Shown: piece after piece, positions 1-9,161 of the stretch
Layout: every line of letters starts with the position of its first letter
Numbering within the stretch: position 1 is the first letter of the stretch
DNA from: JBKHDT01 sp049974825
Lineage (GTDB): Bacteria; Pseudomonadota; Gammaproteobacteria; Halothiobacillales; Halothiobacillaceae
Reading direction: 5' to 3'
Assembly: GCA_049974825.1 (NCBI GenBank)
Contig: JBNGDJ010000013.1
Coordinates: 1 to 33,576 of the forward strand
Length of the DNA stretch: 33,576 nucleotides
The notes under the pieces: generated by a model
Told to the model about the DNA's origin: nothing
The model's input: the letters and a program-made list of their open reading frames with translations, nothing else
Database searches by the model: none
Translations under genes and position numbers: made by a program

Positions 1-2
1 AC

Positions 3-377
3 AGCCCCGAAATCCAGTCCATGCGTGAGGACCTGGAAAACAAGGTCGCCGAGCGCATGCGGTCCGAAGGCGTACGGCCAAACGAGGTGATTGCAGAGCT
101 TGAGGGGATCGCCGGCAAACTGGATGCCGGTGTTGAGGACGAGGCCGAGCGCCAGGCGTTGATCGAGGACTTCGAAAGCAAGCGCGCCCAGTTCCTGTCC
201 GTACAGCGCAAGGCGCTGGAAGACGCCGAGGTTCAGCAGGCCCAGCAGGCGCTGCAGGAGACCGTGATGACCGCCATGGTCGATGCCGAGCCTAAAACGG
301 AGCAGATGATCGAGGACTTGCAGCAAAAGCAGCGTGAACTGCAGGAAATGCAGCAGCGCGCCATGCAGATGCAGTAA
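3..377 (+). CDS. C-terminal part of an unrecognised coiled-coil protein
   Basis: The reading frame is open from the window edge to a TAA at 375-377. The first in-frame ATG (21) has no Shine-Dalgarno sequence, so the gene probably begins upstream and this is a 3' fragment of about 124 residues. The visible part is very rich in Glu, Gln, Ala and Arg. It has no hydrophobic segment and ends in a Gln/Met-rich helix, all consistent with an extended alpha-helical or coiled-coil region. I do not recognise the family. It converges on uvrB and shares its terminator. That it is coding is fairly secure; its function is unknown. Confidence 0.6.
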   Translation, partial: SPEIQSMREDLENKVAERMRSEGVRPNEVIAELEGIAGKLDAGVEDEAERQALIEDFESKRAQFLSVQRKALEDAEVQQAQQALQETVMTAMVDAEPKTEQMIEDLQQKQRELQEMQQRAMQMQ

Positions 378-401
378 GCCTGTCAGAGACTTTCCCGATG
401 A

Positions 402-437
402 AAAAGGCCCGCCATTGAGGCGGGCCTTTTCTTTTTT
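402..437. terminator. Bidirectional Rho-independent terminator
   Basis: A perfect 12-bp stem (402-413 with 419-430, loop ATTGA) is followed by a T-rich run on the plus strand. The A-run inside the left arm gives a T-run on the minus strand. It lies between the convergent ends of the upstream gene (377) and uvrB (468), so it can stop transcription from both sides. Confidence 0.85.
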
Positions 438-467
438 GGGCCGTCAAAAAGTCCGCCTCAGCGTGTC

Positions 468-2504
468 TCAGGCCTCGACGTGATTCTGTGGTCCGAAAGC
501 CGCTTCCTTGAGGCGCTCGATTTGATCGCGCACGCGGGCCGCCTCCTCGAACTCCAGGTCCTGCGCATGCCGATACATGGCTGCCTCCAGTTCCCTGATG
601 CGGCGCGCGGTCGCTGCCGGGTCGGCATTGAGGTACGCGCCGGACTCTTCTGCGGCAACGGCCTTGCGGCGGCTTCCGGGCCGGGCGCCGGGAATTCGGG
701 ATTCCCCCGCTTCCAGGATGTCCTCGACCCGCTTCTCGATTCCGCGTGGCGTGATGCCCCGGGCCTTGTTGGAAGCGATCTGCTTTTCGCGGCGGCGCTC
801 GGTCTCGTCGATCGCCTTGCGCATCGAGTCGGTGATCCGGTCGGCGTAGAGAATCGCCTTGCCGTTGAGGTTCCGCGCGGCTCGTCCAATGGTCTGGATC
901 AGCGATCGCTCGGATCGCAAAAAGCCTTCCTTGTCCGCATCCAGAATCGCTACCAGCGACACTTCGGGAATGTCCAGCCCCTCGCGCAGCAGGTTGATCC
1001 CAACCAGCACATCAAAAGCGCCAAGCCGCAGGTCACGGATGATTTCCACCCGCTCCACCGTGTCGATGTCCGAGTGCAGGTAGCGAACGCGCACATCGTG
1101 CTCCATCAGGTAGTCGGTCAAATCCTCCGCCATGCGCTTGGTCAGCGTGGTGACCAGTACCCGCTCGCCCACGGCGACCCGCTGGTTGATCTGCGAGAGC
1201 AGATCATCGACCTGGCTGGCCACCGGGCGAACCTCGATTTCGGGGTCCACCAGTCCAGTCGGTCGAACGACCTGTTCCACGACCTGGGCCGAGTGGTTCT
1301 GCTCGTAGGGTCCCGGCGTGGCCGAGACGTGGATTGTCTGCGGCATCAGGCGCTCGAATTCCTCGAACATCAGTGGACGATTGTCCATTGCCGAGGGCAG
1401 GCGGAATCCGAAGTTGACCAGCGTTTCCTTGCGGGAGCGATCCCCCTTGTACATGGCACCGACCTGCGGGACGGTCACATGCGACTCGTCAATCACCAGC
1501 AGGGCATCCGGGGGCAGGTAGTCGTAGAAGCAGGGGGGCGGTTCGCCCGGCTCGCGCCCTGACAGGTGACGGGAGTAGTTCTCGATGCCGTTGCAATAGC
1601 CGAGTTCGTGCATCATCTCCAGGTCGAAGCGCGTCCGCTGCTCCAGGCGCTGGGCTTCAACCAGCTGGTTCTCGGCGCGTAGATGTTCCAGCCGGGATTT
1701 CAGTTCGTCCTTGATCCCGTCGATGGCCTGCAGCAGCTGCTCACGGGGCGTGACGTAGTGGCTGGATGGATAGATCGTGTAGCGGGGCACCTTGCGCAGG
1801 GTTTCTCCCGTGAGCGGGTCAAACAGGGAGATCTGTTCGATTTCGTCGTCGAACAGTTCGACCCGGACGGCCTCGTTGTCCGACTCGGCCGGGTGAATGT
1901 CGATTACTTCGCCCCGCACGCGATAGGTGCCGCGCCGAAAATCCATGTCATTGCGGGTGTACTGCATTTCGGCAAGCCGCCGCAGAACCTGTCGCTGGTC
2001 CACCGTGTCCCCGCGCACCAGGTGCAGGATCATCTTCAGGTAGGCCTGCGGGTCACCGAGGCCGTAGATCGAGGACACCGTCGCCACAATGATGACGTCC
2101 CGGCGTTCGAACAGCGCCTTGGTGGCCGACAGGCGCATTTGCTCAATATGCTCGTTCACCGAGGCGTCCTTCTCGATGAAGGTGTCCGAGGCCGGCACGT
2201 AGGCCTCCGGCTGGTAGTAGTCGTAGTAGGAGACGAAATACTCCACCGCGTTGTCCGGGAAAAAGGTTTTCATCTCGCCGTACAGCTGGGCAGCCAGTGT
2301 CTTGTTGTGCGCTAGGATCAGCGTCGGCCGCTGCACCCGGTCGATCACGTTGGCGATCGTGTAGGTCTTGCCTGAACCGGTCACGCCCAGCAGGGTCTGG
2401 TGTGCCAGCCCGTCCTGGAGCCCCTCCGTGAGGCGCGTGATGGCCTCCGGCTGATCGCCGGCGGGCGGATAGGGATTGGAAATGCGGAAGCGCTTTTCGC
2501 TCAT
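468..2504 (-). CDS. uvrB: UvrABC excinuclease subunit B
   Basis: UvrB is the helicase-like damage-verification subunit of bacterial nucleotide excision repair. It is loaded by UvrA and recruits UvrC. The 678-residue protein is close to the usual length (~670). Visible features are Walker A GVTGSGKT (about residues 40-47), the Tyr-rich beta-hairpin with YYDYYQPEAYVP (about 92-103) that clamps DNA, the DESH box (339-342) and a C-terminal UVR domain (about 630-670) for UvrC contact. The frame stays open upstream, but the family start is MSEKRF at 2504, preceded by an AGAGAG-like ribosome site. It diverges from rnr. I saw no canonical LexA box upstream. Confidence 0.97.
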   Translation of the reverse strand: MSEKRFRISNPYPPAGDQPEAITRLTEGLQDGLAHQTLLGVTGSGKTYTIANVIDRVQRPTLILAHNKTLAAQLYGEMKTFFPDNAVEYFVSYYDYYQPEAYVPASDTFIEKDASVNEHIEQMRLSATKALFERRDVIIVATVSSIYGLGDPQAYLKMILHLVRGDTVDQRQVLRRLAEMQYTRNDMDFRRGTYRVRGEVIDIHPAESDNEAVRVELFDDEIEQISLFDPLTGETLRKVPRYTIYPSSHYVTPREQLLQAIDGIKDELKSRLEHLRAENQLVEAQRLEQRTRFDLEMMHELGYCNGIENYSRHLSGREPGEPPPCFYDYLPPDALLVIDESHVTVPQVGAMYKGDRSRKETLVNFGFRLPSAMDNRPLMFEEFERLMPQTIHVSATPGPYEQNHSAQVVEQVVRPTGLVDPEIEVRPVASQVDDLLSQINQRVAVGERVLVTTLTKRMAEDLTDYLMEHDVRVRYLHSDIDTVERVEIIRDLRLGAFDVLVGINLLREGLDIPEVSLVAILDADKEGFLRSERSLIQTIGRAARNLNGKAILYADRITDSMRKAIDETERRREKQIASNKARGITPRGIEKRVEDILEAGESRIPGARPGSRRKAVAAEESGAYLNADPAATARRIRELEAAMYRHAQDLEFEEAARVRDQIERLKEAAFGPQNHVEA

Positions 2505-2742
2505 GGTCTCTCTGTGGGGGTCGGCATGCCGCGGGGCACGGGCCCGATGCGCTTGGCCGCCATGGCCTGCGCCGTCGGGGCCAGTCATGCCGGATGCCCC
2601 GGTGGTGGTGTCTTGAAGTGTGGTTTTCGACCCGGGGCCGGCAGCGTGGTTCGCGGCTTTTTGATGGTTGGCGGCAGCAAGTCGCCTGCGTTTGCAGTAT
2701 GATGCTCCATCGACATTCAAAAGTAACAGATTTCGCCAGTTC

Positions 2743-5055
2743 ATGACCTCGAATCCCCAGGAAGACCCGAACGCCGCGCGTGAGGCCGAAAAATACGAAC
2801 GTCCGGTCGCCAGCCGCGAATTCCTGCTGGAAATGCTCGCCCGCCACGACGGACCGACGACGCTTAACCGCCTGATCACCGATCTGGAATACGATGGTGA
2901 CGAAGAGCGCATTGAGGGCCTGCGGCGCAGGCTGCGTGCGATGGAGCGCGACGGGCAGGTCATCCGGAACCGTCGTGGCGGCTATGTGCCCGTGGACAAG
3001 GCCGAGCTGATTCGCGGGCGGGTGCTCGGCCATCGCGATGGCTTCGGCTTCCTGGTCCCGGATGACGGTTCCGACGATATCTTCCTCTCGCCCCGTGTCA
3101 TGCGGGCCCTGCTGCACGGCGACCGCGCCATCGTGCAGGTTGCCGGGCTGGATCGGCGAGGGCGTCGCGAGGGGACGCTGGTCGAGGTCATCGAGCGAGC
3201 CAATGCCGAGATCGTGGGACGGGTTGTCCTGGAGTCCGGCATTGCTTTTGTCATGCCCGACAACAAGCGAATCACCCAGGATGTCCTGATCCCGCTGGAT
3301 TCGCTGGGCGGTGCCGAAGACGGGCAAATCGTCCGCGTTGTGCTGGTCGAGCAGCCGACCCTGCGCCACAAGCCCGTGGGCAAGGTGGTCGAGGTGCTGG
3401 GCGATCACATGGCGCCCGGCATGGAAATCGACGTGGCGATCCATGCGCACGGCATTCCCTGCGAGTGGCCCGAGGAGGTCGAGCAGGCCATCGCGGGGAT
3501 GAGCGACCAGGTGTCCGAGCAGGACAAGGCCGGGCGCATCGATATCCGGCACCTGCCGCTGGTGACGATTGACGGCGAGGATTCCAAGGACTTTGACGAC
3601 GCCGTCTACTGCGAGCCGACGGCAAAGGGATTCCGGCTGCTGGTGGCCATTGCCGATGTCTCGCATTACGTGCGTGTCGGCAGCCCGCTGGATCGGGAAG
3701 CCTTCCGCCGGGCCACCTCGGTCTATTTTCCGGGCCGGGTCGTGCCGATGCTGCCGGAGATTCTCTCCAACGGCTTGTGTTCGCTTAATCCGAATGTCGA
3801 CCGTCTCTGTCTCTGCGCCGAGATGCTCATCAATCGGGAAGGGCGAATCATTCGCTCGCGCTTCTTCGAAGGCGTCATGCGCTCTCATGCCCGCCTGACC
3901 TACACCGACGTGGCGAAGGTGCTGGTGGAGAAGGACCCGGCTGCTCGCCAGCGGCACGAAGCGTTGTTGCCGCATCTTGAGGCCCTGCACCAGCTCTACC
4001 AGGTTCTGCACGAGGAGCGTGAGCGGCGGGGTGCCATGGACTTCGACACGGTCGAGACCCGCATCGTTTTTGGCGAGGGGCGCAAGATCGAGGCGATCGT
4101 GCCCTACGAGCGCAACGATGCCCACCGTCTGATCGAAGAATGCATGATCGCCGCCAACGTCGCGGCCGGCCGGTTCCTCGAGCGGCGCAAGCTGCCGGGC
4201 CTGTACCGGGTGCATGACCGCCCCACCGCCGACAAGCTTGCCGACCTGCGCAGCTTTCTGGCCGAGCACGGGCTTTCCCTCGGTGGTGGCGACAAACCCA
4301 GCGGTGCCGATTTCAACGCCGTTCTGGCCGAAGCGCGCAAGCGTCCGGACTGGCTGACCTTCCAGACAGTCATGATGCGCTCGCTCAAGCAGGCGGTGTA
4401 CTCGCCGGACAATATCGGGCACTTCGGTCTCGCGCACGATCATTACACCCACTTCACCTCGCCGATCCGCCGTTACCCGGATCTGATGGTGCATCGGGCC
4501 ATCCGGCACATGCTTCGAACCGGGGGTCCCGACGGGTTCCCCTACAGTCATGACGAGATGGTGATCATCGGCGAGCACAGCTCCAACAACGAGCGACGTG
4601 CAGACGAAGCCACCCGCGATGCCGAGGACTGGCTCAAGTGCGAGTTCATGCTCGACAAGGTCGGTTCGGTCTGCGAGGGGCGGATCAGCTCGGTGCTCGG
4701 CTTCGGTCTCTTCGTCGAGCTCAAGGAGTTCTTCGTCGAGGGGCTGCTGCACATCACGGCACTGGACAAGGACTTCTACCACTTCGATTCGGTCAACCAC
4801 TGCCTGCGCGGCGAGCGCAGCGGGCGGGAGTTCCGCCTGAACGACACCATCCGGGTACGGGTGGCCAACGTGAATCTCGACAACCGCAAGATCGACTTCA
4901 TGCTCCCGGAAGATGATGCCGCCGGGGCGGAAGACGACGGCGGTGAGCCGGCCGGCAAGCCCAAGAAGCGCCGCCGGCGCCGCAAGCCCAAAAATCCCGA
5001 GGGGCAGGACAGCGCCGCGCCGCAGAGCGGTGACGGCGACTCCGGGGCGGATTGA
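2743..5055 (+). CDS. rnr: Ribonuclease R, 3'-5' exoribonuclease
   Basis: RNase R degrades structured RNA processively in the 3'-5' direction and acts in RNA quality control. The 770-residue protein has the family order. An N-terminal winged-helix-like region is followed by a cold-shock domain with GRVLGHRDGFGFLVPDD, and then the RNB catalytic domain with the Mg-binding DGEDSKDFDD motif (residues 277-286, several catalytic Asp). An S1 domain lies at about 640-720, and the C-terminal tail is Lys/Arg-rich (KKRRRRRK). The start at 2743 fits the family; the frame is open 25 codons further upstream and there is no strong Shine-Dalgarno sequence. rlmB follows after 5 bases, the usual rnr-rlmB pair. 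Confidence 0.96.
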   Translation: MTSNPQEDPNAAREAEKYERPVASREFLLEMLARHDGPTTLNRLITDLEYDGDEERIEGLRRRLRAMERDGQVIRNRRGGYVPVDKAELIRGRVLGHRDGFGFLVPDDGSDDIFLSPRVMRALLHGDRAIVQVAGLDRRGRREGTLVEVIERANAEIVGRVVLESGIAFVMPDNKRITQDVLIPLDSLGGAEDGQIVRVVLVEQPTLRHKPVGKVVEVLGDHMAPGMEIDVAIHAHGIPCEWPEEVEQAIAGMSDQVSEQDKAGRIDIRHLPLVTIDGEDSKDFDDAVYCEPTAKGFRLLVAIADVSHYVRVGSPLDREAFRRATSVYFPGRVVPMLPEILSNGLCSLNPNVDRLCLCAEMLINREGRIIRSRFFEGVMRSHARLTYTDVAKVLVEKDPAARQRHEALLPHLEALHQLYQVLHEERERRGAMDFDTVETRIVFGEGRKIEAIVPYERNDAHRLIEECMIAANVAAGRFLERRKLPGLYRVHDRPTADKLADLRSFLAEHGLSLGGGDKPSGADFNAVLAEARKRPDWLTFQTVMMRSLKQAVYSPDNIGHFGLAHDHYTHFTSPIRRYPDLMVHRAIRHMLRTGGPDGFPYSHDEMVIIGEHSSNNERRADEATRDAEDWLKCEFMLDKVGSVCEGRISSVLGFGLFVELKEFFVEGLLHITALDKDFYHFDSVNHCLRGERSGREFRLNDTIRVRVANVNLDNRKIDFMLPEDDAAGAEDDGGEPAGKPKKRRRRRKPKNPEGQDSAAPQSGDGDSGAD

Positions 5056-5060
5056 GCATC

Positions 5061-5822
5061 ATGGCCGGCGCCCTGGAGTGGCTGTTCGGTTTTCATGCCG
5101 TCGAGTCGGCCCTGCGCAATGACCCGGAAAACGTCGAGCGTGTCCTGATCGAACAGGGCCGGCAGGATCGGCGGGTCCAGGGCTTGCTGGGCCTGGTCGC
5201 GCAGGCCCCCGTCGTGGTGCCGGTCGAGCGTCTGCCCGGGCCGACACTGGCTCGGCGGGTCGGCAGCCCTAAACATCAGGGCGTCGCCTGTGGTTACCGC
5301 CAGCCGGTTGCCCGGAATGAGCAGGATTTATTCGCAGAACTTGAGCGCAGCGAGAGCGTCCCCCTGCTGTTGGTGCTCGACGGGGTGACCGACCCGCACA
5401 ACCTCGGCGCCTGCCTGCGGACCGCCGACGCAGCGGGCGCCTTTGGCGTGATCGTGCCTCGTGATCGGGCGGTTGGGCTGACTCCGGTGGTGCGCAAGGT
5501 GGCCAGCGGTGCGGCCGAGTCTTTGCCGCTTTACCAGGTCACGAACCTCGCTCGGGTGCTTCAAGCGCTGCGCGATCGCGGCATTTGGGTGGTCGGCGCG
5601 GCGGGTGAGGCCGAAATCTCGCTTTACGACTGTCCTTTCGCTCGCGAGCCGCTGGCGCTGGTCATGGGGGCCGAGGGGCGGGGGCTGCGCCGCCTGACCC
5701 GAACGCATTGTGACCAGCTGCTCCACATCCCGATGGCCGGGCGGGTGGAGAGTCTCAATGTCTCCGCCGCCACCGCGGTCTGTCTTTTCGAGTTCCGGCG
5801 GCGACGTCTGCTGCCGTCGTGA
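5061..5822 (+). CDS. rlmB: 23S rRNA 2'-O-methyltransferase RlmB (SpoU/TrmH family)
   Basis: RlmB methylates the 2'-OH of a guanosine in domain V of 23S rRNA (G2251 in E. coli) using S-adenosylmethionine. The 253-residue protein has an N-terminal substrate-binding domain and the three SpoU motifs: NLGACLRTADAAG, VMGAEGRGL and IPMAGRVESLNVSAATAV. These form the trefoil-knot cofactor site. The ATG at 5061 lies 5 bases after the rnr stop, so the two are probably co-transcribed. An in-frame TTG at 5052 overlaps the rnr stop and is a less likely start. Other SpoU enzymes such as TrmH are possible, but the rnr neighbour and domain layout favour RlmB. Confidence 0.93.
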   Translation: MAGALEWLFGFHAVESALRNDPENVERVLIEQGRQDRRVQGLLGLVAQAPVVVPVERLPGPTLARRVGSPKHQGVACGYRQPVARNEQDLFAELERSESVPLLLVLDGVTDPHNLGACLRTADAAGAFGVIVPRDRAVGLTPVVRKVASGAAESLPLYQVTNLARVLQALRDRGIWVVGAAGEAEISLYDCPFAREPLALVMGAEGRGLRRLTRTHCDQLLHIPMAGRVESLNVSAATAVCLFEFRRRRLLPS

Positions 5823-5902
5823 TCTGTCCCGAGGCGCAGGGCTTCCCGGTCAGGCCGGACGACTGTCGTGCGTTGCCGGACTGGCACGCGCCGGGGGCTG
5901 CC

Positions 5903-5931
5903 TTCCGAAAGTGGTCCCCTTTCTGTAAAAT
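5903..5931 (+). promoter_or_regulatory. Candidate promoter for the aminotransferase gene
   Basis: A TAAAAT -10 box (5926-5931) lies 17 bp after a weak TTCCGA -35 box (5903-5908). It sits in the 153-bp gap after rlmB and about 45 bases before the TTG start. Only 3 of 6 -35 positions match the consensus. Confidence 0.35.
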
Positions 5932-5975
5932 CAGGCGTTACGCTGCAGATTTGCCCTGAAAGGCCGGAGACACAG

Positions 5976-7157
5976 TTGAGTACAGGATTGTCCGATCGGG
6001 TGCGTCGCGTTCGCCCCTCGCCGACGCTGGCGGTGACCGCCAAGGCCGCCCAGTTGCGTTCCGAGGGAAGGGATATCGTGAGCCTGGGGGCTGGAGAGCC
6101 CGACTTTGACACGCCCGAGCACATCCGGGCTGCCGGCATCCGGGCAATCGAGGAAGGCTTCACGCGTTACACGCCGGTTGAGGGTATTCCCGGCCTGCGC
6201 GAGGCGGTGGTCCGCAAGATGCAGGCCGATCATGGGCTGGAGTACACGGCCGACCAGATTCTGGTGTCGGTGGGCGGCAAGCAGAGTTTCTTCAATCTCT
6301 GTCAGGCGTTGCTGAACCCCGGTGACGAGGTCGTGATCACCGCGCCGTACTGGGTGTCTTACCCGGACATGGTTCTGCTGGCCGACGGCGAGCCGGTCAT
6401 TGTTCGGGCTACCCAGGAGCAGGGGTTCAAGATGACTCCGGCTCAGCTCGAGGCGGCGATGACCGACCGCACGCGGCTTGTGATCCTCAACAGCCCGTCC
6501 AACCCCACTGGTGTGGCCTATACCCGCGCCGAATGGGCGGCGCTGGGCGAAGTATTGCGTCAGCATCCGCGCGTGATCATCGCCACCGATGACATGTACG
6601 AGAAGATTCTCTGGGCGGATGAGCCGTTCAGCAATATCGCCATGGTCTGTCCGGACCTGGCACCCCGCACCATGGTGATGAACGGCGTCTCCAAGGCCTA
6701 TGCGATGACCGGCTGGCGGATTGGGTACGCGGCCGGTCCGCGGGATCTGATCAAGGCGATGACCGCTGTCCAGTCGCAGAGTACTTCAGGCGCCTGCTCC
6801 ATTGCCCAGGTCGCGGCCCAGGCGGCCATCGAGGGAGATCAATCCTGTATCGCTCCAATGCTTGAGGCTTTCCGTGCCCGGCACGATTTTGTCGTTGCGG
6901 CGCTCAATGCGATTGAAGGCGTGCAGTGTCTGCCCAGTCAGGGGGCATTCTACGGCTTCCCCGATATGCGCGGGGCGATTGCTCGTCTGGGGCTGGCCGA
7001 TGATGTGGCCCTGGCAGAGCATCTGCTTGAATCGGCCGGAGTTGCCGTGGTGCCGGGTTCGGCCTTTGGCGCGCCGGGACATGCACGCCTGTCCTACGCC
7101 ACCAGCATGGAGCAGCTTGAAAAGGCCCTGGACCGGATGAGCAGCGCGCTGGCTTAG
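5976..7157 (+). CDS. Pyridoxal-phosphate aspartate aminotransferase (class I, 1-gamma type)
   Basis: This enzyme transfers the amino group of aspartate to 2-oxoglutarate; some members of the subgroup also use prephenate. The 393-residue protein has the fold-type I signatures: SLGAGEPDFDTP near the N-terminus, NSPSNPTGV in the middle, and SKAYAMTGWRIGYAAG with the PLP-binding lysine at about residue 240. I chose the TTG at 5976 because GGAGA (5966-5970) stands 5 bases upstream and the protein then starts at the family position. The frame is open further upstream but has no ribosome site there. The stop overlaps the left edge of a dispersed repeat. Substrate preference cannot be read from sequence. 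Confidence 0.92.
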   Translation: MSTGLSDRVRRVRPSPTLAVTAKAAQLRSEGRDIVSLGAGEPDFDTPEHIRAAGIRAIEEGFTRYTPVEGIPGLREAVVRKMQADHGLEYTADQILVSVGGKQSFFNLCQALLNPGDEVVITAPYWVSYPDMVLLADGEPVIVRATQEQGFKMTPAQLEAAMTDRTRLVILNSPSNPTGVAYTRAEWAALGEVLRQHPRVIIATDDMYEKILWADEPFSNIAMVCPDLAPRTMVMNGVSKAYAMTGWRIGYAAGPRDLIKAMTAVQSQSTSGACSIAQVAAQAAIEGDQSCIAPMLEAFRARHDFVVAALNAIEGVQCLPSQGAFYGFPDMRGAIARLGLADDVALAEHLLESAGVAVVPGSAFGAPGHARLSYATSMEQLEKALDRMSSALA

Positions 7158-7270
7158 GGAATCCCTGCACAAATGCTTCAGATCCCCGCTTGGGGCATGG
7201 AAGCCCCAATGCACAGTGGCGCAAGCCATTGAGTTGCCAGACGTGGGCGGCCCCAGTTACCGCCCACGTG
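7158..7270 (+). repeat. Dispersed multi-hairpin repeat, copy 1
   Basis: This copy between the aminotransferase and recA shares its left end (TTAGGGAA...CTGCAC.AATGC) with copy 4 at 25313. Its hairpins are TTGGGGC/GCCCCAA (7190-7209), CAGTGGC-GCAA-GCCATTG (7214-7231, GNRA tetraloop) and a perfect 10-bp stem (7241-7250 with 7260-7269). The right end is unclear. The rest of the gap to recA (7271-7451) shows no firm signal. Confidence 0.6.
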
Positions 7271-7451
7271 CTTCTGAACACGGGCGCAAGCGTACACCGC
7301 CTGCGGGTGTTCCACGGACCAGGCTGGCCCCGTCAACGCCGGACCTTGTTCGGGGAATTCCCGGGTGACCGCCCGGCCAGGCTGAACCGGCCGTGCCGCA
7401 TTGCGCGGCCCTGAACCGAGTTGCCTTCCACAACCTCCGGAGATGCATCCG

Positions 7452-8483
7452 ATGGATGAAAACCGCAAGAAAGCGCTTTCGGCCGCCCTGTCGCAGATCG
7501 AGCGACAATTCGGCAAGGGCGCCGTCATGCGCATGAACGAAGGGGCGGCCCGCGAGGTGCCCGCGGTCAGCACCGGCTCAATCGCCCTGGATTCGGCGCT
7601 GGGCATCGGGGGGCTGCCGCGTGGCCGGGTGGTCGAAATCTACGGGCCGGAGTCATCGGGCAAGACCACACTCACCTTGCAGGTGATTGCCCAAGCCCAG
7701 AAGCAGGGCGGTACCTGCGCCTTCGTGGATGCTGAGCACGCGCTTGATCCGACCTATGCCGAGAAGCTGGGGGTCAGTGTCGATGATCTGCTGGTCTCGC
7801 AGCCGGACACGGGCGAGCAGGCCCTGGAGATTGCCGACATGCTTGTGCGCTCTGGCGCCGTGGATGTGGTGGTGGTCGACTCGGTGGCCGCGCTGACTCC
7901 CAAGGCCGAGATCGAGGGCGAGATGGGTGATTCCCACGTCGGTCTCCAGGCGCGACTGATGAGCCAGGCCCTGCGCAAGCTGACCGGCAACATCAAGCGC
8001 ACCAATTGCATGGTGATCTTCATCAACCAGATCCGGATGAAGATCGGCGTCACCTATGGCAGTCCGGAAACGACCACGGGTGGCAATGCGCTCAAGTTCT
8101 ACGCTTCCGTGCGGCTGGACATTCGTCGGGTGGGTGCGGTCAAGAAGGGCGAAGAGATCATCGGCAACCAGACGCGGATCAAGGTGGTCAAGAACAAGCT
8201 GGCGCCGCCGTTCAAGGTCGTGGATGTCGACATTCTCTATGGCCAGGGCATTTCGCGCCTGCTGGAGCTGATCGACATGGCGGCCCAACGCGGCATCGTC
8301 AACAAGGCGGGTGCCTGGTATTCCTACGGGGATCAGCGCATCGGCCAGGGGCGGGACAACGCGCGGCAGTTCCTTGAGGAGCACCCCGAGATGGCCGACG
8401 AGATCGAGGCCAAGCTGCGAGCAGAGATCATGCCGCCCAAGGAAAAGGCCGCCGCGGCGGAAGCGGACGAGATCGAGTCCTGA
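7452..8483 (+). CDS. recA: Recombinase RecA
   Basis: RecA forms ATP-dependent filaments on single-stranded DNA, carries out strand exchange and triggers LexA self-cleavage. The 343-residue protein begins MDENRKKAL. It carries Walker A GPESSGKTT (about 65-73), the Walker B region VVVVDSVAAL, the L2-loop region with NQIRMKIGV and TTTGGNALKF, and an acidic C-terminus, all as in the family. The ATG at 7452 is preferred over the in-frame ATG at 7443 because CCGGAG (7437-7442) is 9 bases before it but abuts the earlier one. recX follows after 7 bases. No canonical LexA box was seen upstream. Confidence 0.98.
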   Translation: MDENRKKALSAALSQIERQFGKGAVMRMNEGAAREVPAVSTGSIALDSALGIGGLPRGRVVEIYGPESSGKTTLTLQVIAQAQKQGGTCAFVDAEHALDPTYAEKLGVSVDDLLVSQPDTGEQALEIADMLVRSGAVDVVVVDSVAALTPKAEIEGEMGDSHVGLQARLMSQALRKLTGNIKRTNCMVIFINQIRMKIGVTYGSPETTTGGNALKFYASVRLDIRRVGAVKKGEEIIGNQTRIKVVKNKLAPPFKVVDVDILYGQGISRLLELIDMAAQRGIVNKAGAWYSYGDQRIGQGRDNARQFLEEHPEMADEIEAKLRAEIMPPKEKAAAAEADEIES

Positions 8484-8490
8484 GGCGGGC

Positions 8491-8931
8491 GTGGCAGAGG
8501 CGACGGCGCGGGACGTTGCAATTCGGCTGCTGGCCCGGCGAGAGCATGGTCGGGCAGAGCTGGCGCGCAAGTTGCGTGACCGGGGGCATGAGTGCGAACA
8601 GGTCGATGCCGCCCTCGACGAACTGCAGGCGCGCGACTGGCTGAGTGACCAGCGTTATGCCGAGTCATTCCTGCGCAGCCGGCTCGAAAAACGCCAGGGG
8701 CCGCTGAAGATTCGTTCCGACCTGCGGGCCGGGGGCGTGGCAGACGAAATCATCGAGCAGGTGCTGGCCGAGCAGGAAATCGACTGGCTTGAGCTGGCCC
8801 GGGCCCAACTGCTACGCCGGTTTGGGGCGGCGCCCCCGCCCGATGCCCGGGAGCGGGCTCGTCGGTTCCGGCACCTGCAGGCCCGCGGCTTTCCGGGCGA
8901 TGTGGCCCGGCAGGCGCTTGATCCGGGCTGA
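8491..8931 (+). CDS. recX: Regulatory protein RecX
   Basis: RecX binds RecA and caps or disassembles its filaments. The product is 146 residues, slightly short for the family (~150-165). It shows the tandem three-helix RecX pattern: AIRLLARREHGRAELARKL, then LDELQARDWLSDQRYAESF and SRLEKRQGPLKIRSDL. The start is a GTG at 8491, seven bases after the recA stop, with GAGG at 8482-8485 as ribosome site; no in-frame ATG near the conserved N-terminus would serve. It is most likely co-transcribed with recA, which keeps RecX below RecA through the weaker GTG start. Confidence 0.9.
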   Translation: MAEATARDVAIRLLARREHGRAELARKLRDRGHECEQVDAALDELQARDWLSDQRYAESFLRSRLEKRQGPLKIRSDLRAGGVADEIIEQVLAEQEIDWLELARAQLLRRFGAAPPPDARERARRFRHLQARGFPGDVARQALDPG

Positions 8932-9013
8932 ACCAGGTCGCGAGGAGGGGCTTTTGAGCTCTGCGGCCTGCGCTTTGCAGCGTCAAAAACGCAGATCCAG
9001 AAATACAGTTCAG

Positions 9014-9060
9014 GAGAGCGCCTGCGGGATGCTTCGGCGTCCGGCAGGCGTTCTCTTGTC
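9014..9060 (+). terminator. Long TTCG-capped hairpin after recX
   Basis: A 12-bp stem (9014-9025 with 9044-9055, one G-T pair) is extended after one mismatch by a 6-bp stem capped by TTCG. The following bases are TTGTCC, not a full T-run. It is probably the recA-recX terminator, imperfect as a Rho-independent site; a leader structure for alaS is an alternative. Confidence 0.55.
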
Positions 9061-9106
9061 CGCCGGGCCGGTGCCCGTCGTCAGCCTGCCCGCAGTCGGG
9101 GCCGGG

Positions 9107-9135
9107 TTGCGACGGGTGGCACAACGAATTTCAAT
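9107..9135 (+). promoter_or_regulatory. Candidate alaS promoter
   Basis: TTGCGA (9107-9112) is separated by 17 bp from TTCAAT (9130-9135), each matching four of six consensus bases. It lies downstream of the post-recX hairpin and 26 bases before the alaS start. Confidence 0.4.
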
Positions 9136-9161
9136 TCAAGTGTTGCGAGATCGAAAAAATC

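Noticed and set aside
2143..4800. An 885-residue minus-strand open frame across uvrB and rnr
   Set aside because: It is antisense to rnr and out of frame with uvrB, with biased composition and no domain signs.
7158..7451. Search for a LexA box before recA, and likewise before uvrB
   Set aside because: No CTGT-N8-ACAG or close variant was seen by eye. Other SOS motifs could be missed.
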